The notes under the pieces were generated by a model, which was not told the origin of the DNA, did no database searches, and worked only from the letters and a program-made list of their open reading frames with translations. Below, piece by piece: positions 1 to 12,800 of a stretch of DNA of 64,000 bases (its first letter is position 1; each line of letters begins with the position of its first letter). The position numbers and the translations under genes were made by a program. Origin of the DNA: Axinella damicornis (lineage: Eukaryota > Porifera > Demospongiae > Axinellida > Axinellidae); the NCBI GenBank assembly GCA_963931865.1, contig OZ007511.1, positions 11,173,396-11,237,395 of the forward strand. Reading direction: 5' to 3'.

Positions 1-895
1 CCCAAGAGCCTTCATGCCCATGGAGACCATGCTGGCATTCACAAGACTCCCGTACCACACCATTCTTAAACGAAATCAAAGGCAGAGAAGGGTGATTAAC
101 AAGGCACTATTGTTTTTAACCATCTTATCTCTGAGTGTGTTAGGATGTGCTACTTTTTGTTTAATTCTGCGCATTTGCCGGTGGTTGTAGACACTTACTT
201 ATTGCCTATTGTTTACCTGTGTACAAAAGTACAGCTACTTTGGTGCTGTTGTGTATATTGAACTCTGGTTCATGACGATTTACTCATAGGGAAAGTGTCT
301 CCAACTCTGTGTCATATATTCCATACCTGGCAGCCTATAGCACTGCCTTGTAGTCTGCAGCACTATAGCTGTGCATGGGTGGGATGTGTCTTGAAACTAA
401 TGTCGGTCCCAACAACCCCGTTTCAATGTTATAAAATAGTACTGGTAGTGATATACGTGCTGGATGAAACATCTGGGAGCGAGACCCTCCTTGCTTCCCA
501 TGCAAAGGGTCTGGTTGCAAGACTAGTGTGATCCAGCGTAGATGAACAGTGTGAGTGGGCAGAGAGCTAGAGGGAAGTGGACTGAGAATTAAACCCCATT
601 ATTCTTATCAGCTCGCGCTCGGTCTTGCTGCATGGCCAGACATCTTCGTCTGGCCCGCAAGACTACAACCTAGCTCACTGAGATAGATAGTCTTGGATCT
701 GCTGTGCACAAATTGCAAGTGTCTGGTATTGAGATTAGTCCCTATCTCCCTGTACAAAGTGGCTACTGATCCTGTACCTCGTTCCAACACACAAACAACT
801 TGGGAACGAGACTGCAATGCTCGGAACGAGGCTGGCTGCAATGCTGATTTGGCAACGCATGCGCACTCCACACGTGTTCTGATATTTCGAGGCAT

Positions 896-3800
896 ATGGA
901 CATACAAGCGCTAATCCAGGCTCTTACCAACACCCTCGACCACAATCTGAGGGAGCAAGCCGAGGCTCTTCTGGATGAAGTGAGCTCACGACCATATTGT
1001 TAATGGTGGTGTTGAACGGGTGCATTTTCTAATTAAAGCGCAGTTCTAAACTAGGATGGGTAGCGTATCCCTGTGGTATGTGCAGGTTGTGTCTGTACTT
1101 AGCCCTCCTAATAGCCACAAGAGACTGTGTAAGCAGTAACCCCTTGTACGTTAGCATCCTGTGTATGTGGTATATCCGCTCCTACATAGTCATGCATATG
1201 TAGTATATGCCACTGTATGTCTAACTGCTATGAGAGAAACCTTACTCTACTGCCTACGATGGAAATGAAAGAGAAATGATAAGTGGGCAGACTTAATGAA
1301 CAGACAATTCTGGATAGTTAAGAGTGCTAAGAACATCTCACTCGACTATGCAACACTGTGAGGTACATATTCGTGCAGCTAGGTATGTTACGATAATTTT
1401 GTTCCCGATTGGAGCTACTGTCCAGTGAGTTGCATCTTATGCACGGGCAGAATAGTCTTCCTTGACATTATCTAGTGAAAGCTTGTGATGAGTCTGGGGC
1501 TTGTTAGGGAGAATGTGATTCAGGAACGAGATGCACGAGATACACGAATGACATTCCTCGAATAGGTATTTAGTGTGCTTCAAGTTAAATTATAGCTTTT
1601 TCCACTCCGGAGGATTGAAATGATAGAGTTTGTGATAATGAGCTGAACCTGTGCCTAACAGCGAATATATGCACTTACATGTACAAGTACATGTGTAAGC
1701 TGTGCTTGGTAATGCGTGACTACAGTATCATATCACAGCTGCAGGTACATGTATGTTGCAGGTTTAATTGTGCATAAGTATGTAATCACTCTCTTGTTTC
1801 AGGTCCATCGTCTTCCTGACTTCTCACCATGCCTCCTGCAAATTGTGATGAATGATGGTGTGCCCCTCCCATCCCGACAGGCTGGTGAGGCTTATAGTGT
1901 GTGACTGTTCACCATTAGTGGAAGGGACTTGTCATGTGACGTGTGCAGTAAAATGTCTACACGTCAATGTATCACCCTGAAAGTGAATGGCTGATATAGA
2001 AGCTCTCTACCTCCAGTTGTATACACGTGATGCGAACGTTTTCTATCCCCAGTTGTATACTGTAACAGCTGGAGACTCAGGACACATTGTAGAGTCTCTT
2101 CAAACAAGATCATCTCTTTAACAAAGCAACCATCAAGATGTGAAACTCACTTGATCGGGCAAAAGTCACTTCGGGATGATATTTTTGGCCTTACTCTTGC
2201 CTCTAGGATGCTGCGTACAGTGTATCACCACCTGCATTTCTGTACACTGCAGGTGCTGTGTATCTGAAGAACTGTGTGTTCAAGTACTGGAAGCCACTTG
2301 ATCCCAGCGATGTCGGAGATGAGCTGCCACCGTACTGCATCCCTGAGCAGGCCAAGAGCCTCATTAGGGACAATATTGTGGGGGCAATTATACACACCCC
2401 CTTGCTGATCAGGTACGTCCTGTGGTACACATTATATGTAAACATTCACACCTGATGGCGAGTTTCACCCAAGCTATGATGGCTGTCTCTGTCTCGGGCT
2501 CTACGCTCCAGGTTGCAGCTCCAGGTTGCAGGCTTCAGGCTCTACATGTAGGCTCTAGGCTCCTGGGTCTGGGTTGCAGGCTCCGGGCTCTGGGCAGTAG
2601 GTTCCAGGCTTTAGGTTCCAGGCTGCAGGCTCTAGGCTGCAGGCTCCAGGCTCTAGGCTGCAGGCTCTAGGCTGCAGGCTCCAGGCTCTGGGCTGCAGGC
2701 TCAAGGCTCTAGGCTGTAGGCTCTAGGCTCTAGGCTCTAGGCTGTAGGCTCCAGGCTCTGGGCTGCAGGCTCCAGGCTCCAGGCGCTAGACTGCAGGCTC
2801 CAGGCGCTAGACTGCAGGCTCCAGGCTCCAGGCTCCAGGCTCTGGGCAGTAGGCTCCAGGCTCTGGGCTGAAGGCTCCAGGCTCTAGGCTGCAGGCTGTA
2901 GGCTCTAGGCTGTAGGCTCTAGGCTCCAGGCTCCAGGCTCTAGGCTCCACGCTCCAGGCTCTAGGCTCAAGGCTCCAGGCTCCAGGCTCCAGGCTCCAGG
3001 CTCTGGGCAGTAGGTTCCAGGCTTTAGGTTCCAGGCTTTAGGCTCCAGGCTCCAGGCTGTAGGCTCCAGGCTATAGGCTGCAGGCTCCAGGCTCTAGGCT
3101 CCTGGCATGTGACCCTTGTGGGCTTCCGTACCAGTGAAATGGACACAATCCCCTAATACTCCTCTAGCAGATTTTATTTGCTCTTTGTGTGCAGTCTCAT
3201 GCCTCAAACACTTAAAAGTGCTCATCACCTCTGCTTACTTTAAAGGGATTATGAGCTCTGTGCAGAGTGCCCTGGTCATCTCAAAGGTATACCCAAAGTC
3301 CATTTGAGGGAGATTGATAGATGACGGGTGTCAAACTAGCCTCGTTTCCACACCCGAGACGGGGAGGAGAAAAGAGCCTGGGAACGAGGCTAGTGTCAAA
3401 CATATGCCAAACATGCGTCCACTTTCTTGGGAGGTGTAGCCGTACTCATGTACCGTGAGTCCATGACTAGCTCTCACTCACAATGGCTACTTGTATGTAC
3501 ATTGTACAGTACATACATATATCTTGTGATCCCACAGTCTGTAACTACCTATTCTACATGTATATAGATTGCATGCTAAGTACATGTATATATGACCCCT
3601 CTCACAGCGTTGTGATTGTGTAAGACTACCATGGTTGCTGTTGCATCCTCTTGCAGCCGGCAGCTGTGTGTCTGTCTAGAACAGATACTGAAGAACGACT
3701 TCCCTGAGAGGTGGACGGCGGTGGTAGGGCAGGTGCATGCGTTCCTCTCCTCGGACAACCAGGCCACCTGGCTCGGGAGCCTCATGGCCCTCTACCAACT

Positions 3801-6800
3801 CTCCAAGAAGTACAAGTAAGTGGTGATTGGAACGCTGAGAGAGGGAGGAGTAAATTCTTGTGGGAAAAATCAGTAATCCCACTCGGATGCAGGCCCAAGA
3901 CCTGATATCGATGAACAGTAGTGAGAGAAATTCCATTGCTCTTTGTGAACGCCTACTGTTGTGTACCATATCATCAGACCTTGATGTTTTCAACGACAGA
4001 CATTTCTCACTCTCTCAGCATTTCTGTTATTGTGCATGATGCCTGCTGTCGTATACAATTGATCTGAAAAATTGAAAGGGATTTCCACCTCTTGAAAAAA
4101 TTGAGAAACACGGGATATGCATGTACCCAAGGCCTTATCCTTGCATATTAGCCAAATTTTGAGTGTGGAAACTGTATCTGCATATCCATGTTATCTGGCA
4201 CTGGTTCGGCTTCCCCCCCACACACTCAACCCACAATGGGAAGGTTCAAGAAGGCAGAGGATCGAGTGGAATACATCCAGGCTATGAAGACGCTGCTGCC
4301 CCTGATCTACCAGAGGATGATGGCGATCCTCCCTGACCACTCCCTTACCTCCGTCACCCTCCAGCACCACATCCTCAAAATATTCTATGCTACAATGCAG
4401 GTAGGTACCTCATAGTTAAGAGTTGGACAGTGTTGTCTCCCTCCCTCTTCCCTCCCTCCCTCTTCCCTCCCTCCCTCCCTCCCTCCCTCCCTCCCTCCCT
4501 CCCTCCCTCCCTCCCTCTCTCCCTCCCTCCCTCCCTCCCTCCCTCCCTCCCTCCCTCCCTCCCTCCCCCCTCCCCCCTCCCCCCTCCCCTCCCTCCCTCC
4601 CTCCCTCCCTCCCTCCCTCCCTCCCTCCCTCCCTCCCTCCCTCCCTCCCTCCCTCCCTCCCCTAACTCCCTCCCTCCCCCTCCCTCTCCCCCCCTCCCCT
4701 CCCCCCCTCCCCTCCCTCCCTCCCTCCCTCCCTCCCTCCCTCCCTCCCTCCCTCCCTCCCTCCCTCCCTCCCTCCCTCCCTCCCTCCCTTCCTCCCTCCC
4801 TCCCTCCCTCCCTCCCTCCCTCCCTCCCTCCCTGCTCTTGTCTTGTGAATCTCTGGCCCCTTCACACTCATGCACATGCACATGTAGCCTTGTTCCCAGG
4901 CCCACACACGGAACGCGGAAGAGGGCCTGGTGACACTTGGCAAAATTCCCATATGTGCTGAGCTCAGCAGTCTTGATTTCGGGTAGGCGAATCACGTTCG
5001 TCCATTTCCAATTACTGCGTAGTAATTACATTCTTTACCCCGTGAAAAGTGTAGCCGTTTGATAAAACCGCTGTTCTAGCCTTCGAAACTCACCTCTGGT
5101 CGCTCCTTGGCAAGGACGTTCTACTTAGCCATCACCAACAGCTACCTTCCGCGTGATTTCGAATGCATCCAAGTAAGGAATGTAATCGATTATGCAGTTA
5201 TGCTGACTGTGCACATACAGGAATTTTGCCAAGTGTCACCAGGCCCTCTTCCACGTTCCGCGTGAGGGCCTGGGTACGAGGCTAATGCACATGCACACCC
5301 ACACACACACACAACATGCACACATACATTGCACACCTGCATGTACCTACACATATGGCACACATACACATGCACATACACATGCACGTACACATACACA
5401 TGCACACACTCACCTGCACACACACACCTGCACACACACACATGGCACACACACACACATGGCACACACACACCTCCACACACACACCTGCACACACACA
5501 CCTGCACACACTCACCTGCACACACATGGTACACACACACACATGGCACACACACACCTCCACACACACACCTGCACACACATGGTACACACACATGCAC
5601 GCACACATACATACAGCATACTCTTCCACTGGATCTCATCGATGACAGCTGCCTGCCTGGTTGGATTATTGTTCTCCAGACCATTGTACAGAGACCAGTT
5701 CCCAAGGTGAGGCTCTCCTCAGTCCAGAGGCAATGGGAATCATATTTACAGTGATGTATTATCCAAGCATCCATAATGAAGGTGTAGAGATAGCTTAGTG
5801 TATTATGGACATTTCAAGGGCCTACTTAAGTGCTTCAAGTGGTTGCTATGATAGCCAAAGTGGTTCCTGCGCAAAGGCTTCTCTACCTCACACATGTCTA
5901 TACTTTGCACATGGCAACTGTTCCTTTCCATATATTTACCCTGTGCGCATGCGCGCAGCAGGGGTAGCGTAGAGTGATCGGTTTGTCCGTCTGTCTGTCT
6001 GTCTGTCTGATCAAGCAGTTTGAGTAGCGAAGGCCTTGTTGATGGCTTAGTTCAGAATAGAAGTGTCAGAATTCAGAAAGTACCGCTCGAGAGGCTGAGA
6101 AAGGTTGTGTGAAAGCCGACAATCAAAAAGTAGCCCACCGGGTACGTGCTCTGCTGAGCACCTCTAGTTTTATATTGAGTTGTTTTGAAGCTTGTCGGAC
6201 TTCCACTCCCTCCTAGCTAGCTGCAGATGCTCTCACTGTGTGGGAGTGGCATCCCGCTGTCTGTGTGGGAGTGGCATCCCACTGTCTGTGTGGGAGTGGC
6301 ATCCCGCTGTCTGTGTGGGAGTGGCATCCCGCTGTCTGTGTGGGAGTGGCATCCCGCTGTCTGTGTGGGAGTGGCATCCCACTGTCTGTGTGGGAGTGGC
6401 ATCCCGCTGTCTGTGTGGGAGTGGCATCCCGCTGTCTGTGTGGGAGTGGCATCCCGCTGTCTATGTGGGAGTGGCATCGTCTGTGTGGGAGTGGCATCCC
6501 GCTGTCTGTGTGGGAGTGGCATCCCACTGTCTATGTGGGAGTGGCGTCCCACTGTCTGTGTGGGAGTGGCGTCCCACTGTCTGTGTGGGAGTGTCTGTGT
6601 GGGAGTGGCATCCCACTGTCTGTGTGGGAGTGGCATCCCACTGTCTGTGTTGGAGTGGCATCCCACTGTCTGTGTGGGAGTGGCATCCCGCTGTCTATGT
6701 GGGAGTGGCGTCCCACTGTCTGTGTGGGAGTGGCGTCCCACTGTCTGTGTGGGAGTGTCTGTGTGAGAGAGGCATCCCACTGTCTGTGTGGGAGTGGCAT

Positions 6801-9800
6801 CCCACTGTCTGTGTGGGAGTGGCATCCCGCTGTCTGTGTGGGAGTGGCATCCCACTGTCTATGTGGGAGTGGCGTCCACTGTCTGTGTGGGAGTGGCGTC
6901 CCACTGTCTGTGTGGGAGTGTCTGTGTGGGAGTGGCATCCCACTGTCTGTGTGGGAGTGGCATCCCACTGTCTGTGTTGGAGTGGCATCCCACTGTCTGT
7001 GTGGGAGTGGCATCCCGCTGTCTATGTGGGAGTGGCGTCCCACTGTCTGTGTGGGAGTGGCGTCCCACTGTCTGTGTGGGAGTGTCTGTGTGAGAGTGGC
7101 ATCCCACTGTCTGTGTGGGAGTGGCATCCCGCTGTCTGTGTGGGAGTGGCATCCCGCTGTCTGTGTGGGAGTGGCATCCCGCTGTCTATGTGGGAGTGGC
7201 ATCGTCTGTGTGGGAGTGGCATCCCGCTGTCTGTGTGGGAGTGGCATCCCACTGTCTATGTGGGAGTGGCGTCCCACTGTCTGTGTGGGAGTGGCGTCCC
7301 ACTGTCTGTGTGGGAGTGTCTGTGTGGGAGTGGCATCCCGCTGTCTATGTGGGAGTGGCATCGTCTGTGTGGGAGTGGCATCCCGCTGTCTGTGTGGGAG
7401 TGGCATCGTCTGTGTGGGAGTGTCATCCCGCTGTCTGTGTGGGAGTGGCATCCCACTGTCTATGTGGGAGTGGCGTCCCACTGTCTGTGTGGGAGTGGCA
7501 TCCCACTGTCTGTGTTGGAGTGGCATCCCGCTGTCTGTGTGGGAGTGGCATCCCACTGTCTATGTGGGAGTGGCGTCCACTGTCTGTGTGGGAGTGGCGT
7601 CCCACTGTCTGTGTGGGAGTGTCTGTGTGGGAGTGGCATCCCACTGTCTGTGTGGGAGTGGCATCCCACTGTCTGTGTTGGAGTGGTATCCCGCTGTCTG
7701 TGTGGGAGTGGCATCCCGCTGTCTGTGTGGGAGTGGCATCCCACTGTCTGTCTTGTCCCTCATTCTCTCGTCCCCTTCTCAGGAGGCTATGGACGCAGAG
7801 GTGGATGACCGGCCGCAGCTGGAGTGGTGGAAGTGCAAGAAGTGGGCACTGCACATCCTCTGCAGACTGTTCGAGAGGTGGGACATGCAATCTTTGTACA
7901 ACGGTGTGATAGTGTATAATTGTGAAACAGTTGGACAGTGTGCAGGGTTTCATTTAGTGTGTGTGTGTGTGTATGTGTGTATGTGTGTGTGTGTGTGCAA
8001 GGGGGAGAGGATGCCTTTGCTGCCTACCCTTGAAGGATACCCAAGCAATACATGCGTCCCCCTTACTTTGCCACACTGCAAGTTTGCCCCTCCTTGAGCA
8101 ATGAAACACTGTTGTGACTCCTAAGCATTGCTATGCTGTAGAACTGTTTTGATTGAACCTTTGTTCATACCAAACTGCTTTCTGCTGTGTGTGTATATGT
8201 TCTGCTCTATCGATAGTTATATCTTTTCTGCTGTAGATTTGGAAACCCTAGCAACGTGGAGAAGTGCTACTCTGTGTTTGCTGCCTACTATGTCAAGACA
8301 TTCAATGGTGAGCTTCCACTACTCCTTGTTCACTGTTCAGGGTATGGAGGATCACCCTAGCCTCGTACCCAGTCCTTCTCATGTGTCACTTGCAAAACTA
8401 ACACGGGGGAAGGCCCTCATCACGTGCAGTGACGTCCATGGACGTTGAGTGGACATGTGGGGGAGTGGCACATTCCTGGTTAACCCGCCTGGGTACGAGG
8501 ATAGTCTCACCCCATTCTTCTCTCTACACATGCTGCAGTGTAGAGTAAACTGTTGATAGTGCCGTTGCGAACGTGTGGAAATCGCCTACGCGTCACTCGT
8601 GTGGTCTTGCACATCAAATAGTAACAAGAGTGTGTGAGGCATGTGCTAGCGAGGAGTACATAAGGATATAACACGTGCAGTAAGTATATATGCACTGTAC
8701 ATGTGTGCGCATTATGATTGTGAACGATCGTATTCGAGTGAGCGAGCAAGCGAGTGTGCACCATCATGGGACTTTTTGTGGTAAACACTTGTGATCACCG
8801 TTATCGCATTTTGTTCGCAATCGAACTTTGATGACATGAGGAGTTTGACTTCTGCTATGTCCTCATCGATGTCGTTGTCAAGCTCTGCTATCATCTTGGC
8901 CAGCTGCTTTCCACCAACTGAAACTTCACGACAGAAGATCTGTGACTTAGGGTTAGGTCCGCGGAAGGCTGGCGCTCACACTGGGACAGCAGGGCTATGG
9001 TGGAACACTTGGAGCACTTCCCCAGACAAGGGCTATCCTCCACGGCAATCACTGCTGTCACAGCTAACACAAGCCACTTTGCTTTGCAGTCTTCGAACGC
9101 CAATCACCTTCGCATCGCTCAGTGGTCTGTCTGATGTGCTTCTCGCTACTGCTGTTACGCCAGGCAGATCTTCCGCGTCTTTGACGATTAAGCCACTCTT
9201 TGGGGTTGTCAGTCGAAACTGATCGTTGTAGCACTTAACCATTGCATTGCGAATGCAGTACAATTTGCCGGTGCTTACTGCGCTGATGTACCATGAGACT
9301 AGTGACAGTCAGACAAGCTATTGTACTGTATGTTAACTTTGAAGAATTTGAAATGTCATCGACATGTACAGTAGCAACAAAAAAAGCAATCACACAGTAA
9401 TAACCCAACAGCAATCAAATACTAACGAGTGTGTCCGCTGGTCCTCTGCCAAAAGAGTGGCGAGACTGGGGACGGCTGTATCGTTTGTCAGCTCTGAAAT
9501 GGTCCGGGTGATGGTCATTGTGCCGACTGTAGTGGACGATCTCTGTAAAAATATTTTCGTGTATAAAATTTTCATTGCATCAGCAACAGCTAACCCCTTT
9601 ACAGTCATCCCGACTCTTTGGAATGGATATTGTTCCTCTAGGTCACCCAGGTTAATCTCCCTCATGTCCTCGGTCTCAATGGATGTCACTGACTCCGGGA
9701 AATCTATAGCGAAATGTTTGTTTGATTTACTAATCTCTGTGCCGTCTTAAATTATTACTATCTCCCCACAATATACTTGGTAAGCTTCACCGTTCCTTTT

Positions 9801-12800
9801 TCGACGAAAGTCTTTCAAGCTTCGTCCTTTTAATATCACTGAATCTAATGACACACACGCTCCCACTAGCGTCCGACAGAACCATCAAATATTTCCCTCT
9901 CTTTGTTGGCGACAATGACATAATCACGCCGTGCACTGTCGCTTTCTCCCCAACGTCTGAGGGCTTGTCAGTGGCGGCGATGTCATCAAACAGATGGAAC
10001 GACCTCTTCCTCAGACTTGACTTTGTTGCTGTCTTGCCAATAAACTGGTCGATACGGTGCGACATCCTGCTCACAGCTATCTAGCTACGTTCCTTACAGT
10101 CTAGATGAACGGACAGGTGGTAACTGCTAGCTACGTTCCTTACAGTCTAGATGAACGGACAAGTGGTAACAAAGAAATAGCTGTTCCATGTGCCAGACTT
10201 GTACTCCGTGCACAGTGCATTCTGTCTGCTCAAGTGAGCACCTCTAGTTGCCTGCAAGTATTTGTAACAAATAGCTGTTCCATGTGCCGGACTTGTACTC
10301 CGTGCATAGTGGCATTCTGTCTAGTTTTATTTGCGCACGGGATAGGTGCTCAAGTGAGCACCTCCAGTTGCCTGCAAGTATTCGTTTCATTGGTACATGC
10401 TACATGTATTTAGGTAGGTGCGTGTAACGTACTCGCTTTTGTTAACACCTGAATATAACTGGGATTTGTGAGTTTTGTGTATTGACTTTCGAAATGCAAT
10501 GCAGAAAGCTTGAAGTACATGTGTATTCACTTGTGTGACCTATGTATGTGTAAGTGTATGGTTTCTGTGTAGTTTTAGCTACATTGTATCTCTCACAGCT
10601 GGTGTGATTAATGTGTTGTTACGGCAACTGGCTGTGAAGCAACAGGGAGAGTACGTCTCTCCGAGAGTCATTCAGGGCATCTTCAACTACTTCATTGAAG
10701 CGTGAGTTAGTTTACCAGTAGATACCCGTACATGGCTTTGATCAGATGTGGATACATCTAAGATCATAAATTGAAGTGTTGTGACTGTATTCACCCTCTT
10801 ATATAGCTGAAACCAGTGAGTGAAATATGGCTCCTTTTTCTCACAATTTTCCCTGACGACGATGAGGACCGAAGTCCTTATTAGATCTCAATTGTCAATT
10901 GTCAATCCTCAAACCTCATTCAGCCTATTAAGGATTTAGTAGTGATCCTATCTCCCAGTGAGTGGCCTGTGTACATTAGATTGCCTGCTAAGAGCCTTAC
11001 CATATCCCTCCATCCAGCGTGGACCATGCGGCATCCTGGAAGCTCATCCGCCCCCACTTCCAGGCCATCTTCCAGGACCTGGTGTTCCCCATGATGTGCT
11101 ACAGCAACGAGGATGACCAGCTGTGGCACAGCGACCCCTATGAGTACATCCGACTGAAGTTTGGCAAGTGATCAATGATGATGCAGTGTGCTATTTTTCA
11201 GGCTTGTCGGTATGGACTGTATGTGATATCAACTGGCAGTAATGAATAGCATCACACATGTTGCAGGCAGCCTATAGGCAGCAATGTCCCTACCAGTTAA
11301 AGAAGGCATGGGTTGGTTGACAGACATTCACTTAATACCTCTTTCTTCTCCTCCTTATCCCCCCCCCCCCCCCCCCCCCCCCCCGCCACCATTTCTTATC
11401 CCCTAATTCTACTCTCCTCATGATTATTCCTCTTCCTCCCATTTTCGTTCCCCTCCTCATTTCTCCTCCCCCTCCTCATTCCCCCTCCCCTCCCTGTTCC
11501 CCCTCTCATTCCCCCTCCCCTCCCTGTTCCCCCTCTCATTCGCCTCCCCTCCCTGTTCCCCCTCTCATTCCCCCTCCCCTCCCTGTTCCCCCTCTCATTC
11601 CCCCTCCCCTCCCTGTTCCCCCTCTCATTCCCCTCCCCTCCCTGTTCCCCCTCTCATTCCCCCTCCCCTCCCTGTTCCCCCTCTCATTCCCCCTCCCCTC
11701 CCTGTTCCCCCTCCCCTCCCTGTTCCCCCTCCCCTCCCTGTTCCCCCTCCCCTCCCTGTTCCCCCTCTCATTCCCCTCCCCTCCCTGTTCCCCCTCTCAT
11801 TCCCCCTCCTCTCCCTGTTCCCCCTCTCATTCCCCCTCCCCTCCCTAATCCTCCTCCCATTCCCCCTCCCATTTTCATCCCTCCTTGGATTCCCGCTCCC
11901 CTCCTCCCCTCCCCCTCCCCTTCCCCATTCCCCCCACTCCTCATTCCTCCTCCCCCTGCCATCACTCCAGACATCTTTGAGGACCTGGTGTCCCCGCTGG
12001 TGGCAGCCCAGCACTTTCTCACGAGAGCGTGTGCAAAGCGGAAGAATGTCTTGGACCCAGTGATGGCATTCTGTGTGCAGACCCTGTCGCTACCTCCTGG
12101 TCAGAGAGACCCCAGAAGGAAGGATGGGGCCCTACATGTCATTGGCTCCATGGCTGAAGTACTCATGAAGGTAGAGATACACGTGACCCTCTCACTGAGC
12201 CAACCGTTTAACATAAGATTTCATGGTGGAAGTTTATAACTTCCATCATCCGCGTAATTGATCACATGCACAACTTCTGATTCCTGTAGCAGCTGAAAGC
12301 ATACATTGTAACAGCGCTGTTGTTATTTCTCATACATGTACAATGTAGCAGACTAGCAGTAAAGAGGCCAACGGAGTAACGCTTGATTTGAAGAAATTCT
12401 CAATGTTGATAATTTCTAATCTCTAGCTCTACCAACAGAAGCTTGTACAAGCCTATAATTATAGCATGCAGGAACAGTCGCTCGCCTGCCAACAACCGAA
12501 TATGCATGTGTATCACAAAATACGAAACAATTTACGCAAACCATTATGTATCTTGTATCTTCATTTATATAGAAAAAGCTGTACAAGTCTCAGCTGGAGT
12601 CGATGCTGGTGACCCATGTCTTCCCAGAGTTCCAGAGTGAGCTGGGATACATGAGAGCGAGGGTGAGGGCACTTTTGTGCTGTATTACTAAATATGGTCA
12701 TTTAGATCTGTGTGACGTGTAGATTTCTTCATGCCCAGGCTGTACGAGAAATGGCCTGGCAACTTGTGCGAGTTCAAACTGTTACTTCTGCTGCCAGAAA

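Noticed and set aside
4390..4995. Pro/Leu/Ser and Gly/Arg/Glu repeat ORFs
   Set aside because: Translation of the TCCC microsatellite in intron 5; no protein-like sequence beyond the repeat.
5190..5774. His/Thr and Cys/Val repeat ORFs
   Set aside because: Translation of the CA/TG repeat; only the last 90 bases (5617-5706) are a real importin exon.
6229..7750. CRISPR-like direct repeat array
   Set aside because: Head-to-tail minisatellite without unique spacers in a eukaryotic intron.
6192..8097. Long + and - strand ORFs of up to 619 codons with VWEWHP / [12 protein letters not shown] repeats
   Set aside because: Pure by-product of the 25-bp minisatellite lacking stop codons; it lies in importin intron 6 between exons whose phases match.
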